Positions 17,099 through 25,701 of a DNA stretch of 50,117 bases are shown in pieces (position 1 is the stretch's first letter; each line of letters opens with the position of its first letter). The stretch covers positions 1 to 50,117 of the forward strand of contig JAGWAO010000015.1 of assembly GCA_021296315.1 (NCBI GenBank), written 5' to 3'. Source of the stretch: Acidimicrobiia bacterium (GTDB lineage: Bacteria; Actinomycetota; Acidimicrobiia; Acidimicrobiales; Aldehydirespiratoraceae). The translations under genes and the position numbers were made by a program. Below the pieces are notes generated by a model. That model was not told the origin of the DNA. It ran no database searches and worked only from the letters and a program-made list of their open reading frames with translations.

Positions 17099-18058
17099 CT
17101 AAGGGGCGAGCGGAACGGTCTCCACCGGCTCACCTCTTAGCGCAGCCAGAACCTTGGCTACCACCTGGACTGAGACATCGCGTTGGGCCGCTCCGGTGCT
17201 GGCCCCCAGATGGGGGGTGTGCACCACCCTGGGATGGCCGATCAACGGATGGCCGTTCGGCGGGGGCTCCTGGTCGTAGACGTCGAGACCCAAGCCTCCG
17301 AGGCGACCGCTGTCAAGCGCTGCCCGGGCTGCCGCGGAATCGATGAGGCTGCCCCGAGCCGCGTTCACCACGATCGCGCCCGGCTTGATGGCCGTGAACG
17401 CGGCCTCGTCCAGCAGCGCTGAGCCATCCTCCTGCGCCACCGCATGCAGGCTCACGAAATCCGACGCGGCCAACAGCTCGGGCAGCTCCACCATCCTGGC
17501 CCCGTGCTCCTGGGCCACCTCGGCACCGATGTACGGATCGGTGGTCAGCACGGCCATCTCGAAGGCCAGCGCCCGGTGGCCCACCGCCCGTCCGATACGA
17601 CCGAAGCCGACCAGGCCCAGCGTCGCTCCGGCCAACTGCACGCCGAGGTAATGCTTGCGGTCCCAGCTGCCTCCAGCCAGCGAGTTGTGGGCCTCGACCA
17701 CCCGGCGGGCTGTCGCCAGCATCAGCGCGAGGGCGTGCTCGGCCGCGGCCAGCGTGTTGGCCTCCGGGGTGTTGACCACCGCGATGCCCCGCTCGGCCGC
17801 CGTGGTCACGTCGATGTTGTCTACCCCCACCCCGGCACGCCCGATCACCCGCAGGCCCGCCCCGGCCGCGATCATCTCGGCATCCACCTGGCTGCCGCTG
17901 CGCACGATCAGCGCGACCGCATCCTGCACGGACTCCAGCAGTTCCGCCCGGCTCTGGCCCTCCGCGAACACGGCATCGACATCGGGATCGGTGCGCAGGC
18001 GGTCCGCGCCGGCCGCGCCCAGCGGCTCGGCCACCAGCACTCTCTGACGCTCGGACAT
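17099..18058 (-). CDS. serA: D-3-phosphoglycerate dehydrogenase-like 2-hydroxyacid dehydrogenase, short form
   Basis: The product is 319 residues. The NAD-binding motif is LGLVGFGRIGRAVG, and catalytic Arg, Glu and His lie in NAARGSLID, YDQEPPP and HTPHLGAST. N-terminal sequence IGRAGVGVDNIDV and EANTLAAAEHALALML match phosphoglycerate dehydrogenase, the first step of serine synthesis. Most actinobacterial SerA proteins are about 530 residues with an intervening and an ACT domain. Both are absent here, so serine feedback through ACT is not expected. It may act on another 2-hydroxyacid. The next gene downstream is an amidohydrolase on the same strand, with the genes separated by 92 bp. Confidence 0.8.
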   Translation of the reverse strand: MSERQRVLVAEPLGAAGADRLRTDPDVDAVFAEGQSRAELLESVQDAVALIVRSGSQVDAEMIAAGAGLRVIGRAGVGVDNIDVTTAAERGIAVVNTPEANTLAAAEHALALMLATARRVVEAHNSLAGGSWDRKHYLGVQLAGATLGLVGFGRIGRAVGHRALAFEMAVLTTDPYIGAEVAQEHGARMVELPELLAASDFVSLHAVAQEDGSALLDEAAFTAIKPGAIVVNAARGSLIDSAAARAALDSGRLGGLGLDVYDQEPPPNGHPLIGHPRVVHTPHLGASTGAAQRDVSVQVVAKVLAALRGEPVETVPLAP

Positions 18059-18150
18059 CGGTCATCCCCTCCGTTATCCCTGCGAGCCGCGCCACATCCG
18101 CCTCTCGTACGAGCGCGGGACTCTCCCGCAGTCTCGCGGCGGTGCGTCCT

Positions 18151-19374
18151 CTAGTCGTGGATGCCGAATCGCTGCAGGCCGTAGGCGTTGATGGCGTTGC
18201 CCCGCAGCACCTTGTAGCACTCGGTCGCGTCCATGCCGACCGCCGCGAACATCGAGTGGGCCACCTTGCGGGAGTGCGGGAACGTGCCGTCGGAGTGCGG
18301 GTAGTCGGTCTCGAAGAGGATCTGGTCGATTCCCACGTCGTGGCGCTGCTTGAGCCCCACCAGATCGTCGAAGATGCAGCCGAAGACCCGGCCCTGCACG
18401 ATCTCGCTGGGCAGCGGGCCGTCGCCGCCCACGCCGCCGCGGCCCTCCCTGAACACCGAGTCCATCCGCTCCACCTGGAACGGCATCCAGCCCACCTGGC
18501 TCTCGGCGTAGGTGATCTTGATCTCGGAGAAACGTTGCAGCGTTCCTGAGAACACCCAGTCCACCATCGATCCCTCGGCATTCTGGGCGTACAGCGACAT
18601 CGACGTGGCCAGCGGCGCGTCGGCCGAGGTGGACGGCATGGACGACGACGAGCCGATGTGCATCGAGACCGTGGTGCCCGACTCCTCGCAGGCCTGCCAG
18701 ACCGGATCCCACTCGCCGGTGTACATCGAGGGCAGACCGAGCTTGGACGGGTTCTCGGAGAAGGCCACCGCGAAGCAGCCCTTGGCCGCACAGCGCCGCA
18801 CCTCGGCCGCGGCCATCCCGGTGTCCCACAGCGGCAGCAGGGCCAGCGGTATCAGCCGCCCCCGGCCCGCGCCCCCGCCCCAGTCGTCGATCATCCAGTC
18901 GTTGTAGATGCGCAGGCACTCGGCCGCGAGCTCCTTGTCGTCGCGCTCGAGGAAGCCCTGGCCGCAGAACCGGGGGAAGATGTTGGGGAAGTTGATGGCC
19001 GCCTCCACATGGTTGAGGTCCATGTCGGCCAGCCGGGCGGTCTGCTCGTGGGTGCCAGGGCGGAGATCCTCGTAACGGGCGGCCACGTTGCGCTGCTCCT
19101 CCCGGGGCATGCCCGCGGGGCCGTGCAGCAGGCCGGTGGGGGTGACGCTGTCCTCGAACAGCCACACGTCGCACCACTGGCCGTCGGGGTCGTTGCGCTC
19201 GAAGCCGTAGTGGCCGCCGGTGAAGTGCAGCCGGACCTTCTCCTGGACGACCCGGGGACCGCGTGCTCTCATCGACGGTGGCAACTGCTGCTGCCACAGG
19301 TCCTTGGGCTCCATGATGTGGTCGTCGACGGAGATGATGAGCGGCAGGTCGGTGACTGCGGGGGTGAGCGTCAC
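18151..19374 (-). CDS. Amidohydrolase family 2 metal-dependent hydrolase
   Basis: The product is 407 residues from a GTG at 19374, chosen because GGAGG lies eight bases upstream and the family usually starts just before ISVDDHIMEP. The frame extends upstream only through repeat copy F. Motifs are DDHIMEP (first metal site), the central NFPNIFPRFCGQGF, SMHIGSSS (metal His) and FETDYPHSDGTFP near the C-terminus (metal Asp). The family (PF04909) includes decarboxylases and hydrolases of aromatic or cyclic acids. Several such proteins occur in actinobacterial degradation pathways. No substrate can be named from the sequence. It stands apart from a pathway cluster. Confidence 0.85.
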   Translation of the reverse strand: MTLTPAVTDLPLIISVDDHIMEPKDLWQQQLPPSMRARGPRVVQEKVRLHFTGGHYGFERNDPDGQWCDVWLFEDSVTPTGLLHGPAGMPREEQRNVAARYEDLRPGTHEQTARLADMDLNHVEAAINFPNIFPRFCGQGFLERDDKELAAECLRIYNDWMIDDWGGGAGRGRLIPLALLPLWDTGMAAAEVRRCAAKGCFAVAFSENPSKLGLPSMYTGEWDPVWQACEESGTTVSMHIGSSSSMPSTSADAPLATSMSLYAQNAEGSMVDWVFSGTLQRFSEIKITYAESQVGWMPFQVERMDSVFREGRGGVGGDGPLPSEIVQGRVFGCIFDDLVGLKQRHDVGIDQILFETDYPHSDGTFPHSRKVAHSMFAAVGMDATECYKVLRGNAINAYGLQRFGIHD

Positions 19375-19393
19375 TGCATCAACCTCCGCCTTG

Positions 19394-19481
19394 GAGGCCG
19401 AGCGGTTAGGAGCACGAATCCGGCCCATACGGGCGAGGCCGTGGCCCGAGCGGCCCGTGAGCGCAGCGAACAAGAGCGGGA
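19394..19481 (-). repeat. Dispersed intergenic repeat, copy F (short-spacer form)
   Basis: Inverted copy in an intergenic stretch of 181 bp. End block GAGGCCGAGCGG is at 19394-19405, then a spacer with GGCCCATACGG, then the core (19433-19481). Its end block lies just upstream of the ribosome-binding site of the amidohydrolase gene. Confidence 0.85.
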
Positions 19482-19555
19482 CACCCACCGCCGCAGCGTG
19501 ACGGGCTCGTCTCTATTCACGCACGTTCTAAGCCGGGGGGCCCGATCGGTCGGTC

Positions 19556-19999
19556 TCAGGCGTCGACCCGGCGGGCGCATGCCTCGAAGATATCCTCCGC
19601 GGTGTCGTCCCACCGGTCCTCGGGATCGTCGTCGAGGTCGCTCGGGTTGGGGTTCTCCCGCAGGGCCTTGTCGAGCGACTTGAAGTCCTGCAGGTCATCG
19701 AACGCTCTGCGCAGCCCGTCGAAGGAGCACCGGCACAGGCCCAGAGCTTCGACTGGATCGAGACTCAAGTCGCCCGTCGTGTTGGCCACCAAGCACGCTT
19801 GCATGAAGTTGTGCTCCACCGCGGACTTCGCCTCGAACTTCAAGCTCCTGCCGTCTCCAAGCTCGAACTCCGCGTCGAGGAAGCGGTCGTCCTCCTCGGC
19901 CTCATCCCACGTGTCGGGGTCGGCGCTGCTGCCGCATCCGGCCACCAGGAGCACCAGAGCCGCGGCGAAGATCCAGGCAGGACGGAGGCGCGGGCTCAT
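19556..19999 (-). CDS. Small secreted lipoprotein, unknown function
   Basis: The product is 147 residues from the ATG at 19999, which gives a proper lipoprotein signal: MSPRLRPAWIFAAALVLL followed by lipobox VAGC (Cys about 23). The mature part is acidic, with a conserved-looking Cys pair in LGLCRCSFDGLRRAF and a last Cys in FEACARRVDA. The upstream extension of the frame passes through repeat copy G and is not coding. I do not recognise the family. Asp/Glu-rich small lipoproteins with CxC are common in Acidimicrobiia-like genomes, but this is an impression only. It is flanked by repeat copies on both sides. Confidence 0.75.
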   Translation of the reverse strand: MSPRLRPAWIFAAALVLLVAGCGSSADPDTWDEAEEDDRFLDAEFELGDGRSLKFEAKSAVEHNFMQACLVANTTGDLSLDPVEALGLCRCSFDGLRRAFDDLQDFKSLDKALRENPNPSDLDDDPEDRWDDTAEDIFEACARRVDA

Positions 20000-20030
20000 A
20001 GCGGATCTGAGGCTATCGGCTGGTGCTACT

Positions 20031-20115
20031 GGCCGAGCGGGTAGGCGCGAGTCCAGCCCATACGGGCCAGGCCGTGGCCCGAGCGGCCCGTGAGCGCAGC
20101 GAACAAGAGCGGGAA
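20031..20115 (-). repeat. Dispersed intergenic repeat, copy G (short-spacer form)
   Basis: Inverted copy between the lipoprotein and uracil-DNA glycosylase genes. End block GGCCGAGCGG at 20031, spacer with GCCCATACGG, core to 20115. Similarity to copy I continues about 25 bp past the core (GCTGCGACGCGAC). Confidence 0.85.
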
Positions 20116-20161
20116 TGACCACGCTGCGACGCGACCGCCTCCCATCTTCAGGCGGACGCCG

Positions 20162-20842
20162 TCAGCCGCCCAGCGCTCTCGCCCGGGCGAACACGGCGTC
20201 GAGCATGGGTTCGGTGAGGCGGCCGGTGAAGGTGTTCTGCTGGCTGGGGTGGTAGCTGCACAGCAGCGTGCGATCGCCGGGCAGGGGGGCCTCGGCACCG
20301 TGAGCGAAACGGGGGCGAGACCCCGCGCCCAGCTCGCGCCACACCACCTGGTGGGCGAAGCCGCCGAGCACGAGCACCACCCGGAGCGCGCCGAGCGCCT
20401 CCATCTCGCGCCGCATGAACGGCATGCAGGCGTCGCGCTCGGCGGGCGCCGGCTTGTTGGCCGGCGGGGCGCACTTCACCGGCGCCGTGATCCAGGCTCC
20501 GGTGAGGGCCAGGCCGTCACTTCGGTCGGTGGAGCGGGGCTGATTGGCGTAGCCGGCACGGTGCAGGGCCCGGTACAGCCAGTCCCCGGATCGGTCGCCG
20601 GTGAACATCCGGCCGGTGCGGTTGGCGCCATGGGCTGCAGGCGCAAGACCCACCACCAGCAGGTGGGCATCCGGATCACCGAAACCGGGCACGCCGCGGG
20701 CCCAGTACTCCTGGTCGCGGAAGGCGGCCCGCTTCTCGCGCCCGACCCGCTCTCGCCACTCGACCAGCCGGGGGCACCGCCGACAAGCAGTCACCTCCGA
20801 TGCCATCTCGGCCAGGACACGGCGCGAGCCGGGGGACTCCAC
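20162..20842 (-). CDS. Uracil-DNA glycosylase, family 5 (UdgB)
   Basis: The product is 226 residues. Two cysteine pairs (C20 and C23 in TACRRCPRL; two more in [19 protein letters not shown]) would bind an iron-sulfur cluster. Motif A reads [18 protein letters not shown], then DRSG, which is the family-5 form. It lacks the Glu or Asp of family 4 motif A. Motif B near the C-terminus is [11 protein letters not shown]. The enzyme removes uracil, hypoxanthine or xanthine from DNA in base-excision repair. It is transcribed away from the histidine phosphatase gene, whose ATG lies 28 bp from this start. Confidence 0.92.
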   Translation of the reverse strand: MESPGSRRVLAEMASEVTACRRCPRLVEWRERVGREKRAAFRDQEYWARGVPGFGDPDAHLLVVGLAPAAHGANRTGRMFTGDRSGDWLYRALHRAGYANQPRSTDRSDGLALTGAWITAPVKCAPPANKPAPAERDACMPFMRREMEALGALRVVLVLGGFAHQVVWRELGAGSRPRFAHGAEAPLPGDRTLLCSYHPSQQNTFTGRLTEPMLDAVFARARALGG

Positions 20843-20870
20843 GGACGATCAGGCTACGTTGGCCTGCACC

Positions 20871-21551
20871 ATGGCCACCAGATCTGCCCGCACTGCGGCC
20901 AAGCCCGCTTCCAAGTCCGGCACGGAAGCCGCCTCCGTCGTGCTGTTCGTGCGCCACGGGCAGACGCCCACCACAGGATCGGTGCTGCCGGGCCGGGCGC
21001 CGGGGCTCCATCTGTCACCCGAGGGTGTGGAGCAGGCCAGCAGGGTGGCCGAGCGACTGGCCGGGTTGGACCGGATCAAGGCGGTATATGCCTCGCCCAT
21101 GGAGCGCACGGTCGAGACGGCGGCGCCGATAGCCCGAGCCTGCAAGCTGCGGGTGCGACGCAGCCCGGGGCTGGTCGAGTGCGACTTCGGGCGGTGGACG
21201 GGGCGCAAGCTGCAGAACCTGCGCCAGCGCAAGGAGTGGACCACCGTGCAGCGCCATCCGAGCGGGTTCCGATTCCCGGGCGGGGAGTCGTTCGCCGAGA
21301 TGCAGGCCCGCGCCCTCGACGCAGTGGCCGCCATCTGTGCCCGCCACGCAGGCGAGACCGTGGTGGCCGTGTCCCACGCCGATGTGATCAAGGCGGTCGC
21401 CGCGGCCGCGGCCGGCACACCGTTGGACCTGTTCCAGCGGATCGTCATCTCGCCATGCTCGGTCACCGCAATCGCCTACCAGCCCACCGGTCCGATGCTC
21501 CTCACCGTGAACAACACCGGTGACGACCTGGCATCCCTGCGCCCGTCGTGA
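20871..21551 (+). CDS. Histidine phosphatase family protein, MSMEG_4193 type
   Basis: The product is 226 residues from the ATG at 20871. The catalytic motif is VVLFVRHGQTPTT; the second His is in VVAVSHADVIKAV; the acid region is LVECDFGRWTGRKL. It is the first gene of a three-gene set (phosphatase, DUF3090, SCO1664-type) that I recall as conserved in actinobacteria and defined by TIGRFAM models. The phosphatase is predicted to be a phosphomutase or phosphatase of unknown substrate. The frame is open far upstream, but that part is antisense to the UDG gene. It is separated from the next gene by 19 bp. Confidence 0.85.
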   Translation: MATRSARTAAKPASKSGTEAASVVLFVRHGQTPTTGSVLPGRAPGLHLSPEGVEQASRVAERLAGLDRIKAVYASPMERTVETAAPIARACKLRVRRSPGLVECDFGRWTGRKLQNLRQRKEWTTVQRHPSGFRFPGGESFAEMQARALDAVAAICARHAGETVVAVSHADVIKAVAAAAAGTPLDLFQRIVISPCSVTAIAYQPTGPMLLTVNNTGDDLASLRPS

Positions 21552-21570
21552 GCACCCGGCATCTGCAACT

Positions 21571-22059
21571 ATGAGCGAGTCGTTCCACTTCGAGGCGGTC
21601 GACACGGTCACCGTGGGCACACTCGGCCCCAAGGGCCAGCGGGTGTTCTACCTTCAGTGCCTCGCTGAGGGCGAGCTGGTGTCGCTCAAGTTCGAGAAGC
21701 GCCAGGCGGCTGCACTGGCCGAGTACCTGGACCGGGTGCTGAACGAGATGCCCGCCGCCGAGGAGACAGACCCTCCCGACGACCTCGACATGCGCGAGCC
21801 GGTGGTTGAGGCTTGGACCATTGGCGCCCTGGGAATCGCCTACGACCAGGAGGAGGGCCGGGTGATTCTCGTGGCCGAGGAGTTGGTCGAGGACCCCGAC
21901 ACCACCGGAGCCTCGGCTCGCTTCACGATGACCCGTCCCCAAGTAAGGGCTCTGGTGAGCCGGGCCCGTGCCGTGGTGGCTGCCGGCCGACCTCCGTGCT
22001 CCTACTGCCTGCGCCCCTTGGAGCCATCAAACGGAGACTGGTGCCCGTGCCACAACTGA
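21571..22059 (+). CDS. DUF3090 family protein
   Basis: The product is 162 residues from the ATG at 21571 (MSESFHFEAVDTVTVGTLGP). The body contains GQRVFYLQCLAEGELVSLKF and the C-terminus a likely zinc-binding knuckle, CSYCLRPLEPSNGDWCPCHN. This is the second member of the conserved actinobacterial cassette. Function is unknown. The constant link with a phosphatase and a kinase-fold protein suggests a phosphorylation cycle acting on, or controlled by, this protein. It stands 34 bp before the next start and the three genes are very likely one operon. Confidence 0.85.
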   Translation: MSESFHFEAVDTVTVGTLGPKGQRVFYLQCLAEGELVSLKFEKRQAAALAEYLDRVLNEMPAAEETDPPDDLDMREPVVEAWTIGALGIAYDQEEGRVILVAEELVEDPDTTGASARFTMTRPQVRALVSRARAVVAAGRPPCSYCLRPLEPSNGDWCPCHN

Positions 22060-22093
22060 GGGCGACTGGGACCGCGTCACTAGCTGGCTAGCC

Positions 22094-22852
22094 ATGGCGG
22101 ACAGCACCGACGACGCGCACCAGTCCCCCATCCGGGACCGTCCCCCCATCGAGACCGACCGCGCCCTTGCCTTGCTGGCCGGCGGCGACGTCGAGCTGAG
22201 GGGAAGAATGCCCTACAGCTCCAATGCGACCTTCCTGGTGGACGTGGCCCACGAAGGGCTCGACGCCCAGGCCATCTACAAGCCGGTGCGGGGCGAGCGG
22301 TCGCTGTGGGACTTCCCCCCGGGCCTGGCCCACCGCGAGGCCGGCGCGTTCTGGATGGCCTCCGCGCTCCAGTGGGATGTGGTGCCGCCTACCGTGGTGC
22401 GCGAGGACCTGCCTTTCGATGCAGGGTCCTTGCAGCTGTTCATGCCCGCGCACTTCGAGGAGCACTACTTCACTCTGGTGGAACAGCAGCGGCTCCGGCC
22501 CGAACTAGAGCAAATCTGCGCGCTCGACATCGTGATCAACAACACCGACCGCAAGTCGGGCCACTGCCTGCTCGGCACCGACGGCACCATCTGGGCGATC
22601 GACAACGGCCTGTCGTTCCACTCGCAGTTCAAGCTGCGCACCGTGATCTGGGACTTCGCCGACGAGCCGTTGCCCGAAGACGTGAGCCGTGACCTGCGGA
22701 TGCTGCTGGAGACCGGCCTTCCCGAGCCGCTGGCGGAGACGCTCACGGCCCAGGAGCAGGACGCCACTCTGGCCCGGACCGAGGCGCTTGTGACTTCGGG
22801 CCGGTTCCCGTCCGACGGCCACGGCCACCGATGGCCCTGGCCCCTGGTCTAG
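22094..22852 (+). CDS. SCO1664 family protein (PI3K-like kinase fold)
   Basis: The product is 252 residues from the ATG at 22094; the frame extends to 21968 but the ATG follows the DUF3090 stop. Motifs are FLVDVAHEGLDAQAIYKPVRGE (ATP-binding lysine region), RREAGAFW-like HREAGAFWMAS, then LDIVINNTDRKSGHCLLG (catalytic D-x-x-x-x-N loop) and IWAIDNGLSFH (metal-binding D). These resemble lipid/protein kinases of the PI3/PI4 or HipA superfamily. It is the third gene of the cassette. The family name follows the Streptomyces gene SCO1664, from memory. Substrate is unknown. Confidence 0.82.
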   Translation: MADSTDDAHQSPIRDRPPIETDRALALLAGGDVELRGRMPYSSNATFLVDVAHEGLDAQAIYKPVRGERSLWDFPPGLAHREAGAFWMASALQWDVVPPTVVREDLPFDAGSLQLFMPAHFEEHYFTLVEQQRLRPELEQICALDIVINNTDRKSGHCLLGTDGTIWAIDNGLSFHSQFKLRTVIWDFADEPLPEDVSRDLRMLLETGLPEPLAETLTAQEQDATLARTEALVTSGRFPSDGHGHRWPWPLV

Positions 22853-22906
22853 AGGACGGGCTTGTACCTACCCGCGCACGTTCTCAGGTGCTGGGATTCT
22901 CGCGAT

Positions 22907-23878
22907 CTAGCGGCCTTCGAGCGCCTCAGTGAGCTTGGGCAGCACCTTGTGCACATCGCCGACGACGCCGAGGTCGGCCACCGCGAAGATCGGGGCCTCG
23001 GAGTCCTTGTTGATGGCGATGATGTTCTTGGAACCCTTCATGCCCACCAAGTGCTGGGTGGCGCCCGAGATGCCGCAGGCGATGTAGACGGTGGGTTTGA
23101 CCACCTTCCCCGTCTGACCGACCTGGTAGCTGTAGGGCACCCAGCCCGCGTCGACGATGGCCCGGCTGGCCCCCGGCGCGGCGCCCAGTTGCTTGGCCAG
23201 ACCCTCGATCATGGAGTAAGCCTCCGCCGATCCGAGCCCCCTCCCGCCGGAGACCACGATGGCGGCCTCGTCGAGCTTGGGGCCTTCGGACTCCTCGGTG
23301 AAGCGGTCCCGGACCACCGCGCCCCCGACCGCCCCCAACTCGGGAACCGGAAGGTCCACGACCTCTGCGGGCGAACCGCCCACCGGCGACGGCTCGAAGG
23401 ACTTCGGCCGGACGAGCCAGATGTCGGGCCCGCCGTTGGTGAACCGCGACGTCACATTCAGCGTCCCACCGAACACCGGCTCGACCCCCACGAGGCGGTC
23501 GCCGTCGAGGCGGAGGTCGACCACGTTCGACAACACGCTGACATCCAGCTTCACCGACAACCGGGCCGCCACATCGCGTCCGTCGTAGGTGGTGCCCAGC
23601 AGGAAGGCGTCCGGCGCAGCCACTTTGCCGCCGGAGATGGCTGAGGCCACCGCCGAAGCGACCGACACGCCCTTCATGCGCCCGGAAAGGTCGCCGGTGG
23701 CGTACACCGCGGCGACCCCATGGTCGCCGAGTTCGGCCGCGCAGGCCGCGCCGTCTCCCCCGCAGAACGCCTCGACGGTGCCGGCCACCTCCCGGGCCTT
23801 GGCCAGCATCTCGAGCGTGATGGTGGCCACGCCGTCGTCGCCGGCCTCACAGAACACCCAGATCCTGTCCAGTGTCAT
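22907..23878 (-). CDS. etfA: Electron transfer flavoprotein alpha subunit
   Basis: The product is 323 residues. The C-terminal FAD-binding domain has the signature [18 protein letters not shown], then [16 protein letters not shown] and IIAINKD, and [15 protein letters not shown] receives electrons from acyl-CoA and other dehydrogenases and passes them to ETF-quinone oxidoreductase. It lies 11 bp downstream of etfB on the same strand. The acyl-CoA ligase at 27.6 kb fits a fatty-acid oxidation context, although no acyl-CoA dehydrogenase is in the window. Start is the ATG at 23878. Confidence 0.95.
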   Translation of the reverse strand: MTLDRIWVFCEAGDDGVATITLEMLAKAREVAGTVEAFCGGDGAACAAELGDHGVAAVYATGDLSGRMKGVSVASAVASAISGGKVAAPDAFLLGTTYDGRDVAARLSVKLDVSVLSNVVDLRLDGDRLVGVEPVFGGTLNVTSRFTNGGPDIWLVRPKSFEPSPVGGSPAEVVDLPVPELGAVGGAVVRDRFTEESEGPKLDEAAIVVSGGRGLGSAEAYSMIEGLAKQLGAAPGASRAIVDAGWVPYSYQVGQTGKVVKPTVYIACGISGATQHLVGMKGSKNIIAINKDSEAPIFAVADLGVVGDVHKVLPKLTEALEGR

Positions 23879-23889
23879 GGCTGGGCCTC

Positions 23890-24651
23890 CTATATGACCT
23901 TGAGTTCGTCGAGGAACGCCACGATGCGCTCGTGTGCGTCGCCTTCGTCCACCACGACCTCACCGGCGGCCCGCTCGGGAGCCTCGGCGATCTCGGTGAT
24001 CTCCTGATCGGCTCCGGCCCAGCCCACGCGCTCGGCCGCGATTCCGAGATCGGCGATCCTCAACTGGTCTACCGGCTTGTTCTTGGCCTGCATGATCCCC
24101 CGGAACGACGGGTACCGGGGCTCGACCACTCCGGCCGTCACCGACACGACCGCGGGCAGGGGGCATTCGACCAGGTCGGCACCAGCCTCGGTTTGGCGGC
24201 GCACCGTGGCCGTTCCGCCTTCGACGGCAATCTCCTTGGCGAACGTCACCGAGGGCAGACCCATCAGCTCGGCTACCTGGGCGGGAACGACGCCGGTGTA
24301 GCCGTCACTGGACTCGGTGGCAGCCAGAACGAGGTCGGGCTCGGCCCTCTCGATGGCCGCGGCGAGCACGCGGGCGGTGCCCAGCGCGTCGGAGCCGGCC
24401 AACGCCTCGTCGCTGATTAGTGTGGCCGAGTCGGCGCCCATGGCCAGGGCAGTCCGCAGGCCGCTCACCTCGTCGTTGGGAACCATCGAAACCAGGTGCA
24501 CTGAGCCCTCGCCGGCGGTGTCCACCAGCTGCAGGGCCATCTCGACCCCGTAGGAGTCGGACTCGTCGAGGATCAGCTTCACATTGCGCTGCAGCGTCTT
24601 GGTCTCGGGGTCCAGCGCGCCGATCTGCTTCACGCAGACGACAACCTTCAT
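23890..24651 (-). CDS. etfB: Electron transfer flavoprotein beta subunit
   Basis: The product is 253 residues from the ATG at 24651 (MKVVVCVKQIGALDPETKTL), the normal ETF-beta beginning; a TTG three codons upstream is also possible. The central SYGVEMALQLVDTAG and the ETF-beta signature ATESSDGYTGVVPAQVAELM are present, and the C-terminus AFLDELKVI is typical. Together with EtfA it forms the FAD- and AMP-containing heterodimer. It leads the etfBA operon. The 115 bp upstream are shared with the divergent lipid kinase gene. Confidence 0.95.
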   Translation of the reverse strand: MKVVVCVKQIGALDPETKTLQRNVKLILDESDSYGVEMALQLVDTAGEGSVHLVSMVPNDEVSGLRTALAMGADSATLISDEALAGSDALGTARVLAAAIERAEPDLVLAATESSDGYTGVVPAQVAELMGLPSVTFAKEIAVEGGTATVRRQTEAGADLVECPLPAVVSVTAGVVEPRYPSFRGIMQAKNKPVDQLRIADLGIAAERVGWAGADQEITEIAEAPERAAGEVVVDEGDAHERIVAFLDELKVI

Positions 24652-24775
24652 GGGCGCCAATTGTGCCAGCGCCCAGCCAGAAACGAACCCCGCCCTAGGA
24701 CAAAATCGTCACGTCTTGCTCGCCTGCCTGCATGCTCTCCAGCGCGCCGGCCTCGCGAGCGGACAGACTGGGCGA

Positions 24776-25687
24776 GTGCGAGTCCTGCTGCTGGTGAACT
24801 CGGCCGCTTCCTCGGTGACCGGACGGCGGCGAGTGGTGATCCAGAAGGCGCTGTCGGCCGACCACGAGGTGACACTGGCCGAGACCGTCCGGCGCGGTCA
24901 TGCCACACGCCTGGCCCGATCGGCCGCCTCCGACGGAGTCGACGTGGTGGCGGTGCTCGGTGGGGACGGCACGCTCAACGAGACCGCCAACGGCCTGGCC
25001 GGCACCGACACCGCCCTGGCGGCCCTTCCGGGGGGAAGCACCAACGTGTTCGCCCGCATCATCGGCTTGCCCGACGATCCCGTCGACGCAGTAGGGCAGC
25101 TGCTCGACGCCCTCGACCGGGGAGCCATCACCCGGATCGGACTCGGGGCCGTCGACGGGCGGTACTTCCTGTTCCACTGCGGCATCGGCTTCGACGCGGC
25201 CGTGGTTGAGCTCGTCGAGAGCCGCGGCCCGTTGAAGCGCTGGGCCGGCCATCCCCTGTTCATCTACGCCGCAGTGACCACCTGGCTTCAGCGCGCCCAC
25301 CGGCGCCGCCCGCCCATGCAGGTTCTCGATGCCGACGGCAACACGCTGGCCGAGGGAATGTTGACGATCGTGCTCAACCTCAACCCCTACACCTACTTGG
25401 GGAGCCGCAGCTTCGACCTCGTGCCCGGCCTGGGCCTGCACGAGCCCCTGGCCGCGGTGACGCTGCCCACCCTGTCGCTGCACCGCATGCTGCCGGTGGG
25501 GTTGAAGGCCCTGCGCGCCGGCGACGTGCGCGGGCTGCCCGGAGCGAGGGTGCACGAGGGACTCAGAGACCTGACGGTGACCGCCGATCCACCCGTCGGG
25601 TACCAGGCCGACGGCGACTACCTCGGCGCTGAGCCCTGCCTCAGGGTCCGCTGGGCGCCCGAAGCGCTGCGCCTGGTCCTGCCCTGA
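24776..25687 (+). CDS. Diacylglycerol kinase-family lipid kinase
   Basis: The product is 303 residues from a GTG at 24776 (VRVLLLVNSAASS). The kinase signature is VVAVLGGDGTLNETANGLAG at about 58-77, followed by PGGSTNVFARIIGLP, as in DgkB/YegS-like enzymes that phosphorylate diacylglycerol, sphingosine or related lipids at the inner membrane face. The C-terminal beta-sandwich ends YQADGDYLGAEP, also typical. The frame is open upstream to 24584, but that part overlaps etfB. Divergent from etfBA, convergent with the GDPD gene 14 bp away. Confidence 0.9.
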   Translation: MRVLLLVNSAASSVTGRRRVVIQKALSADHEVTLAETVRRGHATRLARSAASDGVDVVAVLGGDGTLNETANGLAGTDTALAALPGGSTNVFARIIGLPDDPVDAVGQLLDALDRGAITRIGLGAVDGRYFLFHCGIGFDAAVVELVESRGPLKRWAGHPLFIYAAVTTWLQRAHRRRPPMQVLDADGNTLAEGMLTIVLNLNPYTYLGSRSFDLVPGLGLHEPLAAVTLPTLSLHRMLPVGLKALRAGDVRGLPGARVHEGLRDLTVTADPPVGYQADGDYLGAEPCLRVRWAPEALRLVLP

Positions 25688-25701
25688 GCGCTAGCGGCGG
25701 G

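Noticed and set aside
19375-19488. N-terminal extension of the amidohydrolase through repeat copy F
   Set aside because: The extension is only translation of the repeat; a GTG with GGAGG eight bases upstream lies at 19374. The same reasoning trims the lipoprotein gene next to copy G and DUF3107 next to copy H.
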